Shown here one piece after another: positions 1-5,400 of a DNA stretch of 7,660 nt. This DNA is from JADHUC01 sp964617665. Its GTDB lineage: Bacteria; Planctomycetota; Planctomycetia; Pirellulales; Pirellulaceae. Location of the stretch: assembly GCA_964617665.1 (NCBI GenBank), contig CAZUAH010000635.1:1-7660 (forward strand), written 5' to 3'. The position numbers were made by a program, and so were the translations under genes. How positions within the stretch are numbered: position 1 is the stretch's first letter; each line of letters begins with the position of its first letter. Under the pieces are notes generated by a model. It ran no database searches, was not told where the DNA came from, and saw only the letters and a list, made by a program, of their open reading frames with translations.

Positions 1-117
1 GACGCTTTTTTATATTTTGGGAAAGGTGGCCGAGCGGATCCCGACGACGCCGAAGACGAAAATTTTAAAATAGCTCTACAGGAGTATAAAAAGCGTCAAA
101 AAATCCGATCATTTTAA
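1..117 (+). CDS. C-terminal 38 codons of the gene that begins at 6476 (circular junction)
   Basis: An open frame enters at base 1 with no start codon and ends with TAA at 115-117. It encodes 38 charged residues, starting DAFLYFGKGG and ending KKRQKIRSF. The frame that leaves the right edge ends exactly at a codon boundary with EEEKRK, so joining last base to first keeps the frame and the acidic/basic helical character. I therefore read this as residues 396-433 of the unknown protein that starts at 6476. The stop lies four bases from the stop of the convergent DUF6602 gene, and no hairpin terminator separates the two. GACGCTTTTT at 1-10 is repeated inverted at 88-97 inside this stretch, with no evident role. 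If the molecule is not circular, this is simply the tail of another unknown gene. Confidence 0.75.
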   Translation, partial: DAFLYFGKGGRADPDDAEDENFKIALQEYKKRQKIRSF

Positions 118-121
118 CGCT

Positions 122-1021
122 TTAATTTTCTATTTGATAATCGCCTTTATTAACTCTGCCTAAGTAATGAGTAAAATCAGGTGATAAAATTGAAACGCTT
201 TTAGTCCCATAAAATAAATAATTGCAAAACATTTTAAAATGGTGATATGGGTTTTTATCTGATGGGGCTAAAAATACGTTCTTTTGCATTTGGAATGTTG
301 GCCTGTGGAAGGCAGGCACAGGAGAAAATTTTACACCTGGTCCTGTATGCCCTGGATAATTATATAGTAAAAGACCGTCCTCAATACTCAGTATCAAGTT
401 ATGTTTATTTCTGGGTTCTATATCCTCTTCATAAAGAGCGTTTAATTCGTTAGTTATATTTTTATAGTCAAAATCAAAACGCTCACATATTAGAAATGTA
501 AACATACTATCAGAGCCGTATAGTTCGGGATCAAATGTTGCAGGTAAAGATCTTTGAGGATTATTGGTTTTAATAATTTGAGTATCAGTTTCTTTTATTC
601 GTTCTCTTATTTCTTTTGTTCTTGCCAATTTATTTATTGCTATCTTAAATCCAGTTTTATCTAGTACAGACTTTATTTCTCCAACTGCACAAACGGTTTC
701 CACTGGATAGAAAAATTGTTTTTCTGAATCTTGAACAAGCGGTGTTTCATTTTTATCATAAATAACTAAATCAACTTGGGTGCTTACCTCGCCCGTATGA
801 TTCAATAAAAATCCTGTACCTATATCCAATCTTCTAGCAATAATAAATTGAACAAAATCTTTACTAACAACCTCTCGAAGACGACCAAATTCCCCTGTAT
901 GAATTAATCTATTTTTTTCTTCAGAAAAGAATAGTTCTCTTGAGACTTTTTTAAATGAATAAATAAAGTGCTCAATTTTTTCTTCAAGTAACGCATGATA
1001 AATATTATTTTCTGTTGCCAC
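122..1021 (-). CDS. DUF6602-type protein, PD-(D/E)XK nuclease-like
   Basis: The 299-residue product matches what I know of the DUF6602 family: a helical N-terminus with GEFGRLREVV (43-52), then RRLDIGTGFLLN (63-74), then a core beta region. The core has TQVDLVIYD (81-89), PVETV (106-110) and VGEIKS (113-118). This D84...E115-x-K117 arrangement, with Q82 ahead of D84, is the classic PD-(D/E)XK nuclease signature. Nuclease activity is inferred; I know of no defined function for the family, though a role in defence against foreign DNA is plausible. The start is GTG at 1021, chosen because GGAG (complement of 1029-1032) sits seven bases upstream. It follows the ParB-like gene by 54 bases on the same strand, so it may be the third gene of the par operon, with AACGTT repeats in the gap. 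The gene looks intact. Confidence 0.8.
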   Translation of the reverse strand: MATENNIYHALLEEKIEHFIYSFKKVSRELFFSEEKNRLIHTGEFGRLREVVSKDFVQFIIARRLDIGTGFLLNHTGEVSTQVDLVIYDKNETPLVQDSEKQFFYPVETVCAVGEIKSVLDKTGFKIAINKLARTKEIRERIKETDTQIIKTNNPQRSLPATFDPELYGSDSMFTFLICERFDFDYKNITNELNALYEEDIEPRNKHNLILSIEDGLLLYNYPGHTGPGVKFSPVPAFHRPTFQMQKNVFLAPSDKNPYHHFKMFCNYLFYGTKSVSILSPDFTHYLGRVNKGDYQIEN

Positions 1022-1043
1022 GAAAACACTCCGGAACAGTTAA

Positions 1044-1080
1044 ATTATTTTTAACGTTAAAACACTTTTAACGTTTTAGT
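1044..1080. promoter_or_regulatory. AACGTT operator-like repeats downstream of the par genes
   Basis: Two AACGTT-centred palindromes lie 17 bases apart (cores at 1053-1058 and 1070-1075), in the gap between the ParB-like gene and the DUF6602 gene. The 13-mer TTAACGTTAAAAC at 1051-1063 recurs exactly at 2185-2197, upstream of parA. This suggests a binding site for the ParB-like protein or another plasmid regulator, acting as a second centromere-like site or as an operator for the DUF6602 gene. The second palindrome overlaps the stop codon of the ParB-like gene. Binding is inferred from the repetition alone. Confidence 0.5.
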
Positions 1081-1405
1081 ACTTATTCTTATCAAGCCAT
1101 TCTTTAAGGACTATTTCGACAAGTAAAGACTTGTCGATTTTTTCTTGCTTCTTAGCTCGTTTGAGCCGTTCAGACAAATAAGCTAAGTCGAAACGGCTTG
1201 CAGTTTCATCCGTTAAATAACAAGCTAAACGGGCGTTTCTCTCCCCTGCTAATGGTGGCTTACCTGGCTTTTTTTTGCTCTCCCCTCCCCTGCTCTGTTT
1301 AGTCGTTTGTGTAGGTGTTTGGTTTTCGTTTGCACCCGCCATTTCTAGAGCTTTGTCTATTTTTTTATCTATATTTTTTGTTTTTTTCTTTATTGGTAAG
1401 CCCAT
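1076..1405 (-). CDS. Small ParB-like partition partner (probable ribbon-helix-helix)
   Basis: The gene follows parA directly. The parA stop TAA (1409-1407) is one base before this ATG (1405), and an AGG nine bases upstream can serve as ribosome site. A TTG at 1414 in the same frame overlaps parA and is less attractive. The 109-residue product starts with a very basic tail (MGLPIKKKTKNIDKKIDK), then a Gln/Thr/Gly/Lys-rich linker to about residue 55. A compact C-terminal region follows, ARLACYLTDETASRFDLAY and then a helix ending VEIVLKEWLDKN. A short basic tail, one beta strand and two helices, encoded next to a small ParA, is the usual form of the ribbon-helix-helix partners of type Ib partition systems (ParG-like). 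Those proteins bind the centromere, repress the operon and stimulate the ParA ATPase. I assign the role mostly by context, because the sequence itself is not diagnostic. Confidence 0.7.
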   Translation of the reverse strand: MGLPIKKKTKNIDKKIDKALEMAGANENQTPTQTTKQSRGGESKKKPGKPPLAGERNARLACYLTDETASRFDLAYLSERLKRAKKQEKIDKSLLVEIVLKEWLDKNKY

Positions 1406-1406
1406 A

Positions 1407-2117
1407 TTAATCAACCTGTTTTAATATCTCTTTAGCTATAGTTTCTATATCCCCTACTGCCTTTTTCGCAGGGTTGTAATGTCTTGAATTTGATTTAACA
1501 GAGTTGGCATATTCTATAAGTGTTGTGCCGTCCCTTGAGAAATTTTCAAAAACGCTTCTATGAGGAAAACAGGTATTCAAACATCCTACCTCTTCCGGCA
1601 AGATGCTTAAAAAATATTCCCTTATCTTTTTATAGTTCGCTTGCGGATGCGTGAAAGCTGGCAAAACAAAAAACGACCCTCCCCTATCCGGATCTGTTTG
1701 TATTGTTTGCTCGATCACCGGCAATATATTATCTAAAAAACTTTGCTCATCATTCGTGCTTGATCGCATGGGAATCAAAACAACATCACTCAAAGCCATA
1801 GCGAATTTTGTAGCAAACTTCCCTACGCTCTCTCCAGGCACATCTAAAATTATTGTGTCGTGTACCTTAACCAGTTTAGTCAGTTTTGTTTTTATGTCTT
1901 CATGCCCTAAACCGGCCAGACTTACAAATTCCGTCTTACCCTTTTTATGGCCGTTCTCTACTCTCTCTTTATGCCATGCCGAAACAGTCCTTTGTGAATC
2001 TAGCTCGATGAAACACACAGAGCTAAACACCCGCCTAAAAGTTCGTGAGTAAGCCAGACATTTTGCTAATGTCGTTTTGCCTGTTCCGCCTTTTGTCTGT
2101 ATCAATGAAATAATCAT
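1407..2117 (-). CDS. parA: ParA-family plasmid partition ATPase
   Basis: The 236-residue protein begins almost at once with the deviant Walker A motif KGGTGKTT (residues 9-16, with the signature lysine K9). It has a Walker A' motif around FIELDSQ (D40) and Walker B TIILDVPG (D92), followed by the switch region DVVLIPMRSS. These are the hallmarks of ParA/MinD-type ATPases, which form ATP-dependent dimers on nucleoid DNA and position plasmid copies. There is no N-terminal DNA-binding extension, so it fits the short type Ib group, in which the small partner does the specific DNA binding. ATG at 2117 is preceded by GGGGAG four bases away, a strong ribosome site. It is followed with a one-base gap by the ParB-like gene. 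A 26-bp operator-like inverted repeat lies about 64 bases upstream. The gene is intact. Confidence 0.95.
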   Translation of the reverse strand: MIISLIQTKGGTGKTTLAKCLAYSRTFRRVFSSVCFIELDSQRTVSAWHKERVENGHKKGKTEFVSLAGLGHEDIKTKLTKLVKVHDTIILDVPGESVGKFATKFAMALSDVVLIPMRSSTNDEQSFLDNILPVIEQTIQTDPDRGGSFFVLPAFTHPQANYKKIREYFLSILPEEVGCLNTCFPHRSVFENFSRDGTTLIEYANSVKSNSRHYNPAKKAVGDIETIAKEILKQVD

Positions 2118-2140
2118 ACCACTCCCCTACTCTAATAAAT

Positions 2141-2217
2141 AAAACGTTGCAATGATTTTATTCATTACTTTGTTTTACATGTATTTAACGTTAAAACGTT
2201 AAATACAATTAACGCAT
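2141..2217. promoter_or_regulatory. Putative par operator/centromere with AACGTT repeats
   Basis: A perfect inverted repeat lies at 2181-2206: GTATTTAACG, six bases, then CGTTAAATAC. Inside it are two AACGTT palindromes eight bases apart (2187-2192 and 2195-2200). A further AAAACGTT lies at 2141-2148 and a half-site TTAACGC at 2210-2216. Type Ib partition systems normally carry their centromere and operator immediately upstream of parA, where this sits. It is also upstream of the divergent MerR-like gene, so one protein could regulate both transcripts. The function is inferred from position and repetition. Confidence 0.65.
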
Positions 2218-2240
2218 TTTACTTCTAATAACCTAACTAT

Positions 2241-2268
2241 TTGGTATTATTCAACTTTGTGCTATACT
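2241..2268 (+). promoter_or_regulatory. Promoter of the MerR-like gene
   Basis: TTGGTA at 2241-2246 and TATACT at 2263-2268 are 16 bases apart, a good sigma70-type pair on the plus strand. A start near 2275 would give an untranslated leader of about 90 bases before the ATG at 2367. The leader holds a weak hairpin (AAGTCG 2291-2296 with CGACTT 2307-2312), a second small one (GGTG 2329-2332 with CACC 2339-2342), and a direct repeat of GTGTTTAAGC at 2316-2325 and 2330-2339. Confidence 0.55.
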
Positions 2269-2366
2269 TTAAATAGATTTATTAATGATTAAGTCGTGTT
2301 TGCAAGCGACTTTAAGTGTTTAAGCCCTGGTGTTTAAGCACCGCAATCAAACTAATTTTTGTTTTT

Positions 2367-3044
2367 ATGTTGGATATAAATGAGGTCTCAACGGCCACAG
2401 GACTAACGGTTAATCTTATACGAAAGTATATAAACCGTTCAAATAATTTGCTCAGCCCATATTTAAAAAGGGGGGAGTTTAATCGACTTTTATTTGATAG
2501 TGATTGTGTCGCTATTCTTTCAAGAATTAACCACCTAAGAGGGGAGGGTATAGGCTACTCTGAAATTGTAAAACAACTTTCCAAAGAGCTAAATAGAGAT
2601 GAAGAAAGCAATGAAACATCCAGCGAAACTATACAAAGCAATCATTTAAACAAAAGCCAAACACCTATTCATCCCGCTCAAACTAATTCAAACGATTTAG
2701 TTTTAAATTTGAATAAACAAATTGAAGAAAAAAATAATCAGATTGCGGAAATAACAAAAAAGAGAGAAGACGAACTTAAAAAAAATTCGGATCTCAAAGA
2801 TGAGATTGTGGGATTAAATTTTGAAAATACCAGCCTTAAAGGTGATATAAAATTATTACCTCTTGGAAAAAGCCCAAAAGAAATAAGGGCAGATTATGAA
2901 AAAAGGATAGAGGAAGAGAGAGAAATAGCCAGAATTGAAAAAGAAAGGCTTAAAATATGGATGGAATTAAAAACAATGAAAGGTCTTTTTAAAGGAAAAA
3001 GAAAAAAGCAATTAACTCAAAAATTAGATGAGCTTTTAAAGTAG
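2367..3044 (+). CDS. MerR-like DNA-binding domain fused to a coiled coil
   Basis: I start the gene at ATG 2367 (225 residues). A GTG at 2316 is in frame but adds residues unlike the family, and neither start has a clear Shine-Dalgarno. Residues 1-75 read as a MerR-type winged helix: LDINEVSTATGLTVNLIRKY (HTH and arginine helix), a small wing with LLSPYLKRGEFNRLLF, then DCVAILSRINHLRGEGIGYSEIVKQL. Residues about 80-110 form a polar linker rich in Ser, Asn and Thr. Residues about 112-160 and 172-225 are strongly charged heptad-like helix, ending in a basic KGKRKKQ segment. No ligand-binding domain is visible, so a classical MerR sensor is unlikely. A comparable HTH-plus-coiled-coil design is known in the chromosome-anchoring protein RacA, so a segregation or copy-control role is possible, but that is inference. 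It lies between the par operon and the origin. Confidence 0.7.
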   Translation: MLDINEVSTATGLTVNLIRKYINRSNNLLSPYLKRGEFNRLLFDSDCVAILSRINHLRGEGIGYSEIVKQLSKELNRDEESNETSSETIQSNHLNKSQTPIHPAQTNSNDLVLNLNKQIEEKNNQIAEITKKREDELKKNSDLKDEIVGLNFENTSLKGDIKLLPLGKSPKEIRADYEKRIEEEREIARIEKERLKIWMELKTMKGLFKGKRKKQLTQKLDELLK

Positions 3045-3168
3045 GGGAGTCTTTTAAAAAAAATAATTTAAAAAAAACAAACTTCTTTCTGTAGCTTTAT
3101 ATAGTTTATAACTACTTTAATATATTTCGGGTCGATTTAATTCAATAAAATCAATAGGTTTTAGAGCT

Positions 3169-3288
3169 AAAGGACGACAACTTCAGGGTTAAAGGACGAC
3201 AACTTCAGGGTTGTTTAGAGCTAAAGGACGACAAGATCAGGGCTATTGGACGACAACTTCAGGGTTAAAGGACGACAACTTCAGGGTT
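3169..3288 (+). repeat. Cluster of five 22-bp iterons
   Basis: Units lie at 3169-3190, 3191-3212, 3223-3244, 3245-3266 and 3267-3288. They are AAA followed by GGACGACAACTTCAGGGTT, in head-to-tail order. Units 1, 2 and 5 are identical; unit 4 differs at two positions near its start; unit 3 differs at three (GAT for CTT in the middle, and GGCT at the end). A 10-bp spacer separates units 2 and 3. Units 1 and 3 share the same preceding TTTAGAGCT (3160 and 3214), so the cluster is built of a two-unit and a three-unit block. The 22-bp period places each site on the same DNA face, as expected for Rep binding. Confidence 0.95.
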
Positions 3289-3300
3289 GGAATTTAACTT

Positions 3301-3329
3301 TTGGAGAGTTGTTGTGGAAAACTTATAAT
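3301..3329 (+). promoter_or_regulatory. Promoter inside the origin, reading toward rep
   Basis: TTGGAG at 3301-3306 and a perfect TATAAT at 3324-3329 are exactly 17 bases apart. The -35 matches the consensus only in its first three bases, so strength rests on the -10. It lies 12 bases after the last clustered iteron and contains the DnaA box between its two elements, so Rep or DnaA binding could turn it off. The predicted start is near 3336. Confidence 0.55.
3313..3321 (-). promoter_or_regulatory. DnaA box
   Basis: The minus strand reads TTTTCCACA, which fits the DnaA consensus TTWTNCACA at every position. It sits 24 bases after the iteron cluster and ahead of the A/T-rich stretch, the usual place for the host initiator in iteron plasmids. 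It also lies between the -35 and -10 of the small promoter at 3301-3329. Confidence 0.6.
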
Positions 3330-3335
3330 TCCAAT

Positions 3336-3429
3336 AAAATCAACTAATTACGCTGACCAGAGAGGGGAGACTAGAGTTGAAGATTTAAAGGCGAGAATTA
3401 ATTTTCTTAAAAATTGATCTCGTTTTTTT
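3336..3429 (+). ncRNA. Candidate origin-encoded small RNA (about 95 nt)
   Basis: A transcript from the promoter at 3301-3329 would begin near 3336 and end in the hairpin and T-run at 3392-3429. It has no plausible reading frame: there is no ATG, and the TTG at 3377 meets a stop after three codons. TCAACT (3340-3345) can pair with AGTTGA (3375-3380), enclosing an unpaired purine-rich loop with AGAGGGGAGA. Possible roles are a replication primer, an origin-activating transcript, or a regulator of copy number. It reads in the same direction as rep and upstream of the rep promoter, so it is not a classical antisense RNA to the rep leader. This is a prediction from sequence signals only. Confidence 0.4.
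3392..3429 (+). terminator. Rho-independent terminator between iterons and rep
   Basis: CGAGA (3392-3396) pairs with TCTCG (3418-3422), and AATTTT with AAAATT inside that, across a small internal loop and a four-base loop. Seven T follow at 3423-3429. It would end the small RNA and also block readthrough from the MerR-like gene into rep, leaving rep to its own promoter. Confidence 0.65.
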
Positions 3430-3455
3430 ATTAAAATAAGCAAAAAAAAAGATTC

Positions 3456-3490
3456 TATGGGCGACAACTTCAGGGTTAAAGGGCGACAAG
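3456..3490 (+). repeat. Origin-proximal iteron and half-iteron
   Basis: 3456-3477 is a sixth iteron (GGGCGACAACTTCAGGGTT, one change from the main form in the shared 19 bases). It is followed without a gap by a half-unit, AAAGGGCGACAAG, at 3478-3490. Both carry GGGCGA where the main cluster has GGACGA. They sit just before the -35 of the rep promoter and probably serve repression rather than initiation. Confidence 0.8.
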
Positions 3491-3521
3491 AAAAAGGAAA
3501 GGCTTGAATTTGTGCGCCCTT
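3479..3521. promoter_or_regulatory. Inverted half-iteron operator at the rep promoter
   Basis: AAGGGCGACAAG at 3479-3490 is mirrored by TTGTGCGCCCTT at 3510-3521, which reads AAGGGCGCACAA on the other strand, one inserted base apart from the first arm. The arms bracket the -35. Iteron plasmids of the Rep_3 type usually repress rep through an inverted pair of half-iterons bound by Rep dimers, which this resembles closely. Dimer binding here is inferred. Confidence 0.6.
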
Positions 3522-3531
3522 ATGGTAGAAT
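3504..3531 (+). promoter_or_regulatory. rep promoter
   Basis: TTGAAT at 3504-3509 and TAGAAT at 3526-3531 are 16 bases apart, with TG one base ahead of the -10 (extended -10). The expected start near 3538 gives a leader of about 24 bases to the ATG at 3562. It overlaps the inverted half-iteron, consistent with autorepression. Confidence 0.65.
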
Positions 3532-3561
3532 AAAAAATATTAAAATTTATTTCATAACTAT

Positions 3562-4896
3562 ATGAAAAAACTGGATAATGTCCAGACGGAAACCTCAGTT
3601 AAGGTTTTTAACATGAATAAATACATCTTAAAAAAGACTATTAAGCAATCTAATTTTTTGATTGAAGCTTTTCAGGATGTTTTAACTAAGAGGCAAAGGG
3701 ATTTTTTATATTTGGCTTTTAGTTTGGCCCAAACCGGAAAGGATAAAAAAATAAAGGATAAAATTTATAGAATGCACATTAGTCAATATATTCAGACGGT
3801 AGGCGTGAGCGGTAAAAGCCATTCTGTATATAAAGAAATAGGAGACATGTTAAATGATGTTGCTACTAAAGGTTTTAGGTTAAAAGGGGAAGGCATAAGA
3901 GGAAGAATAAATTGGTTTCAATACGCAGTATTAAGAGAAAGGACAGGATATATAGAGTGGCAACTAACTGATCAAATGGAAGGCTTTTTGGTAAAAGTGG
4001 AAGGCTTTTTTACAAAAATGCAGCTGCAAATATTGTTAGGAATTGAGAAAGAAAGAGCTCAAAGAATGTATGAAGTTATAATTCAATGGAGAAATCTTAA
4101 ATCTCAAACTGTAACCCTTGAGCTTGACGAATTAAAGCGCCAGTTGGGTTATGAGAAAGGAAAGTATAAAAGATATAAAGATTTTAAAAGACGAATTTTG
4201 GTTCCTTCTCAAAAAGAATTAGCAGATGACGAGAACAGCAGGACAGATATGTATTTTGATTTTGAGGAGGTAAAAAAAGGCAGAAAAGTAACCGCTATAA
4301 AATTTATACTTCATAAAAGGAAGGTTGGGATTGTACCAAAAGAAGTTGAAAACAAGGAACTATTTAGAAAGCTTATAGATATATTTCGTTTGAAAGCTGA
4401 TGAAGCTATTGAAATAATAAATGATCTCAAAGAAGAAGATATTGAAGTTAGTCTTGCATACACAATAAACAGAATAAAAGAGGGGATTGCTGGGATACAG
4501 CCTAAAGTCAAAGACATCCGAACATATACTTTAAAGGCTATAAGAGAAGGGTATGGAATAGAAAAACAATTGCCGTTATTTGAAGGAGGGCTAAAAAAAG
4601 AAGAGGATGAACGAAGAGAGAAAATAAAACAACAACAAGAAGATTATAGACTAGAACAACTATACGGAGGATTTATAAGAAGTTCGATAGATAAAGCCTT
4701 AGACTCTTTTCCAGAAAAGAAGTTAAAAGAGTTAGAGGCCAGGGCTGAAGAAAGTGCAAAAGAAGAAGCAGGAAATTTTAAAGACGGTGTGAAACTTTTG
4801 AAAAAACTTCACTTAGATACTTTAGTGAGAGAGGAGAAAAACCTGCCTACGCTAGAAGAATGGAAAGAGCAAAAGAGTCAAACAATAGATATATAA
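3562..4896 (+). CDS. rep: Rep_3-family plasmid replication initiator
   Basis: The 444-residue protein has the two winged-helix layout of Rep_3/RepB-type initiators. WH1 spans roughly residues 20-150 (YILKKTIKQSNFLIEAFQDV, LTKRQRDFLYLAF). WH2 spans roughly 155-252, with the family pattern ERAQRMYEVIIQWRN (164-178), LELDELKRQLGY (186-197), YKRYKDFKRRIL (202-213) and GRKVTAIKFILHKR (240-253). Residues 262-335 form a helical module ending VKDIRTYTLKAIREGYG, which resembles the C-terminal helices of longer Rep_3 proteins. A charged helical tail fills the rest, making it longer than the common ~300-residue form. Rep binds the upstream iterons, opens the origin and recruits DnaA and helicase. No clear Shine-Dalgarno precedes ATG 3562; an in-frame ATG at 3613 is possible but would remove only 17 residues. 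A strong terminator follows. Confidence 0.93.
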   Translation: MKKLDNVQTETSVKVFNMNKYILKKTIKQSNFLIEAFQDVLTKRQRDFLYLAFSLAQTGKDKKIKDKIYRMHISQYIQTVGVSGKSHSVYKEIGDMLNDVATKGFRLKGEGIRGRINWFQYAVLRERTGYIEWQLTDQMEGFLVKVEGFFTKMQLQILLGIEKERAQRMYEVIIQWRNLKSQTVTLELDELKRQLGYEKGKYKRYKDFKRRILVPSQKELADDENSRTDMYFDFEEVKKGRKVTAIKFILHKRKVGIVPKEVENKELFRKLIDIFRLKADEAIEIINDLKEEDIEVSLAYTINRIKEGIAGIQPKVKDIRTYTLKAIREGYGIEKQLPLFEGGLKKEEDERREKIKQQQEDYRLEQLYGGFIRSSIDKALDSFPEKKLKELEARAEESAKEEAGNFKDGVKLLKKLHLDTLVREEKNLPTLEEWKEQKSQTIDI

Positions 4897-4954
4897 TTCC
4901 TTCTCTAACCAGTTAATTTATAGCTCGTATTTTCGCAAAATTGCCCCTCTACAG

Positions 4955-4993
4955 GCCCGTTTCCCATAAAATAGGGAAGTGGGCGTTTTTTTT
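4955..4993 (+). terminator. Rho-independent terminator after rep
   Basis: GCCCGTTTCCC (4955-4965) pairs with GGGAAGTGGGC (4974-4984) as an 11-bp stem with two G-T wobbles and an eight-base loop. One G and eight T follow. It begins 58 bases after the rep stop codon and ends the rep transcript. Confidence 0.9.
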
Positions 4994-5049
4994 CAAAAAT
5001 CGCTCTAAGGGGCTTATATGGCCAAATTTGGCCACCCAAAAAATAAGTA

Positions 5050-5296
5050 TTTACTACCGTGCTATTGAGTACCAATTTCTAAAAGCCACACTTTCGGAGA
5101 ACACCCCCCCAAAGGGGGAAGGATTCAGGAGAGCAAAGATTTTTTGCCTAAAAATAAGGAAAAAAATAATTGCTAAAGGACGAAGGATTCAGGATGGAGA
5201 AAAAAACCACATTCTAAAAGCCACACTTTTGGTACTTATTGCCACAGCATTGCCCTGTTTGTGGCTTTTGTTTTACTACCGTGCTATTGAGTACCA
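5050..5296 (+). repeat. Three pairs of direct repeats in mirrored order
   Basis: Pair A is 25 identical bases at 5050-5074 and 5272-5296 (ending ACCGTGCTATTGAGTACCA). Pair B is 18 identical bases, TTCTAAAAGCCACACTTT, at 5077-5094 and 5212-5229. Pair C is 22 bases at 5111-5132 and 5175-5196 sharing GAAGGATTCAGGA. All copies point the same way, yet the order is A-B-C then C-B-A. Copy C at 5175 (AAAGGACGA, four changes, TTCAGG) matches 16 of 22 bases of the main iteron. The stretch has no convincing gene. Confidence 0.8.
5241..5274 (+). terminator. Possible terminator-like hairpin
   Basis: GCCACA (5241-5246) can pair with TGTGGC (5260-5265), followed by TTTTGTTTT. A competing and longer pairing uses AAAAGCCACA at 5216-5225 with TGTGGCTTTT at 5260-5269. 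No gene that would need it is visible just upstream, so its role is uncertain. Confidence 0.35.
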
Positions 5297-5349
5297 CCCT
5301 TTAATTTATTGATTTTTCTTAAAGCTCTTTTATTATCCCACCCATTTTC

Positions 5350-5393
5350 TCGGATCAAACACCCCACTCACTTGGATCAAAGGCCCCACCTTA
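5350..5393 (+). repeat. Two tandem 22-bp imperfect repeats (GGATCAAA..CCCCAC)
   Basis: GGATCAAACACCCCAC (5352-5367) and GGATCAAAGGCCCCAC (5374-5389) differ at two bases and are 22 bases apart, the same period as the iterons but a different sequence. Regular spacing near two helical turns suggests a protein-binding site ahead of the small gene. There are only two copies and no known match. Confidence 0.45.
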
Positions 5394-5400
5394 TCCACGT

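Larger units (their letters stand above)
3158..3531 (+). other. Replication origin (oriV) of an iteron plasmid
   Basis: The stretch holds five 22-bp iterons (3169-3288), a DnaA box (3313-3321), a candidate small RNA gene (3301-3429), an A/T-rich run at 3400-3450 that could be the unwinding element, two more iteron units (3456-3490), and the rep promoter. This is the usual set for a theta-replicating plasmid whose Rep_3 initiator binds iterons and recruits DnaA. The rep gene lies immediately downstream. The 115 bases before it (3045-3157) are very A/T-rich with no gene and no clear terminator for the MerR-like gene. Confidence 0.85.

Noticed and set aside
1..97. Inverted repeat GACGCTTTTT (1-10) and AAAAAGCGTC (88-97) as a linear end or terminator
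   Set aside because: It lies inside the coding frame that continues from 7660, and the reading frame across the junction argues for a circle.
247..453. A 68-codon plus-strand frame
   Set aside because: It lies antisense within the DUF6602 gene and looks like a chance frame.
1651..2052. A 133-codon plus-strand frame
   Set aside because: It is antisense to parA, whose motifs are unambiguous; the frame has no independent support.
3045..3100. A/T-rich run after the MerR-like gene as a terminator
   Set aside because: There are A and T runs but no GC-containing stem, so a Rho-independent terminator cannot be supported.
3169..3490. Regular repeats as a CRISPR array
   Set aside because: The units are 22 bp and directly adjacent, without unique spacers, and sit beside a rep gene; they are iterons.
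3511..3521. GTGCGCCCT, identical to the core of the IncQ-type nick site
   Set aside because: The bases are explained by the inverted half-iteron at the rep promoter, and there is no relaxase gene or adjacent oriT hairpin of that type.
4941..5312. A 123-codon open frame on the plus strand after rep
   Set aside because: It runs through the terminator at 4955-4993 and through the direct repeats. Its repeated peptide arises only because the repeat spacings (222 and 135) are multiples of three. It has no ribosome site and no family resemblance.
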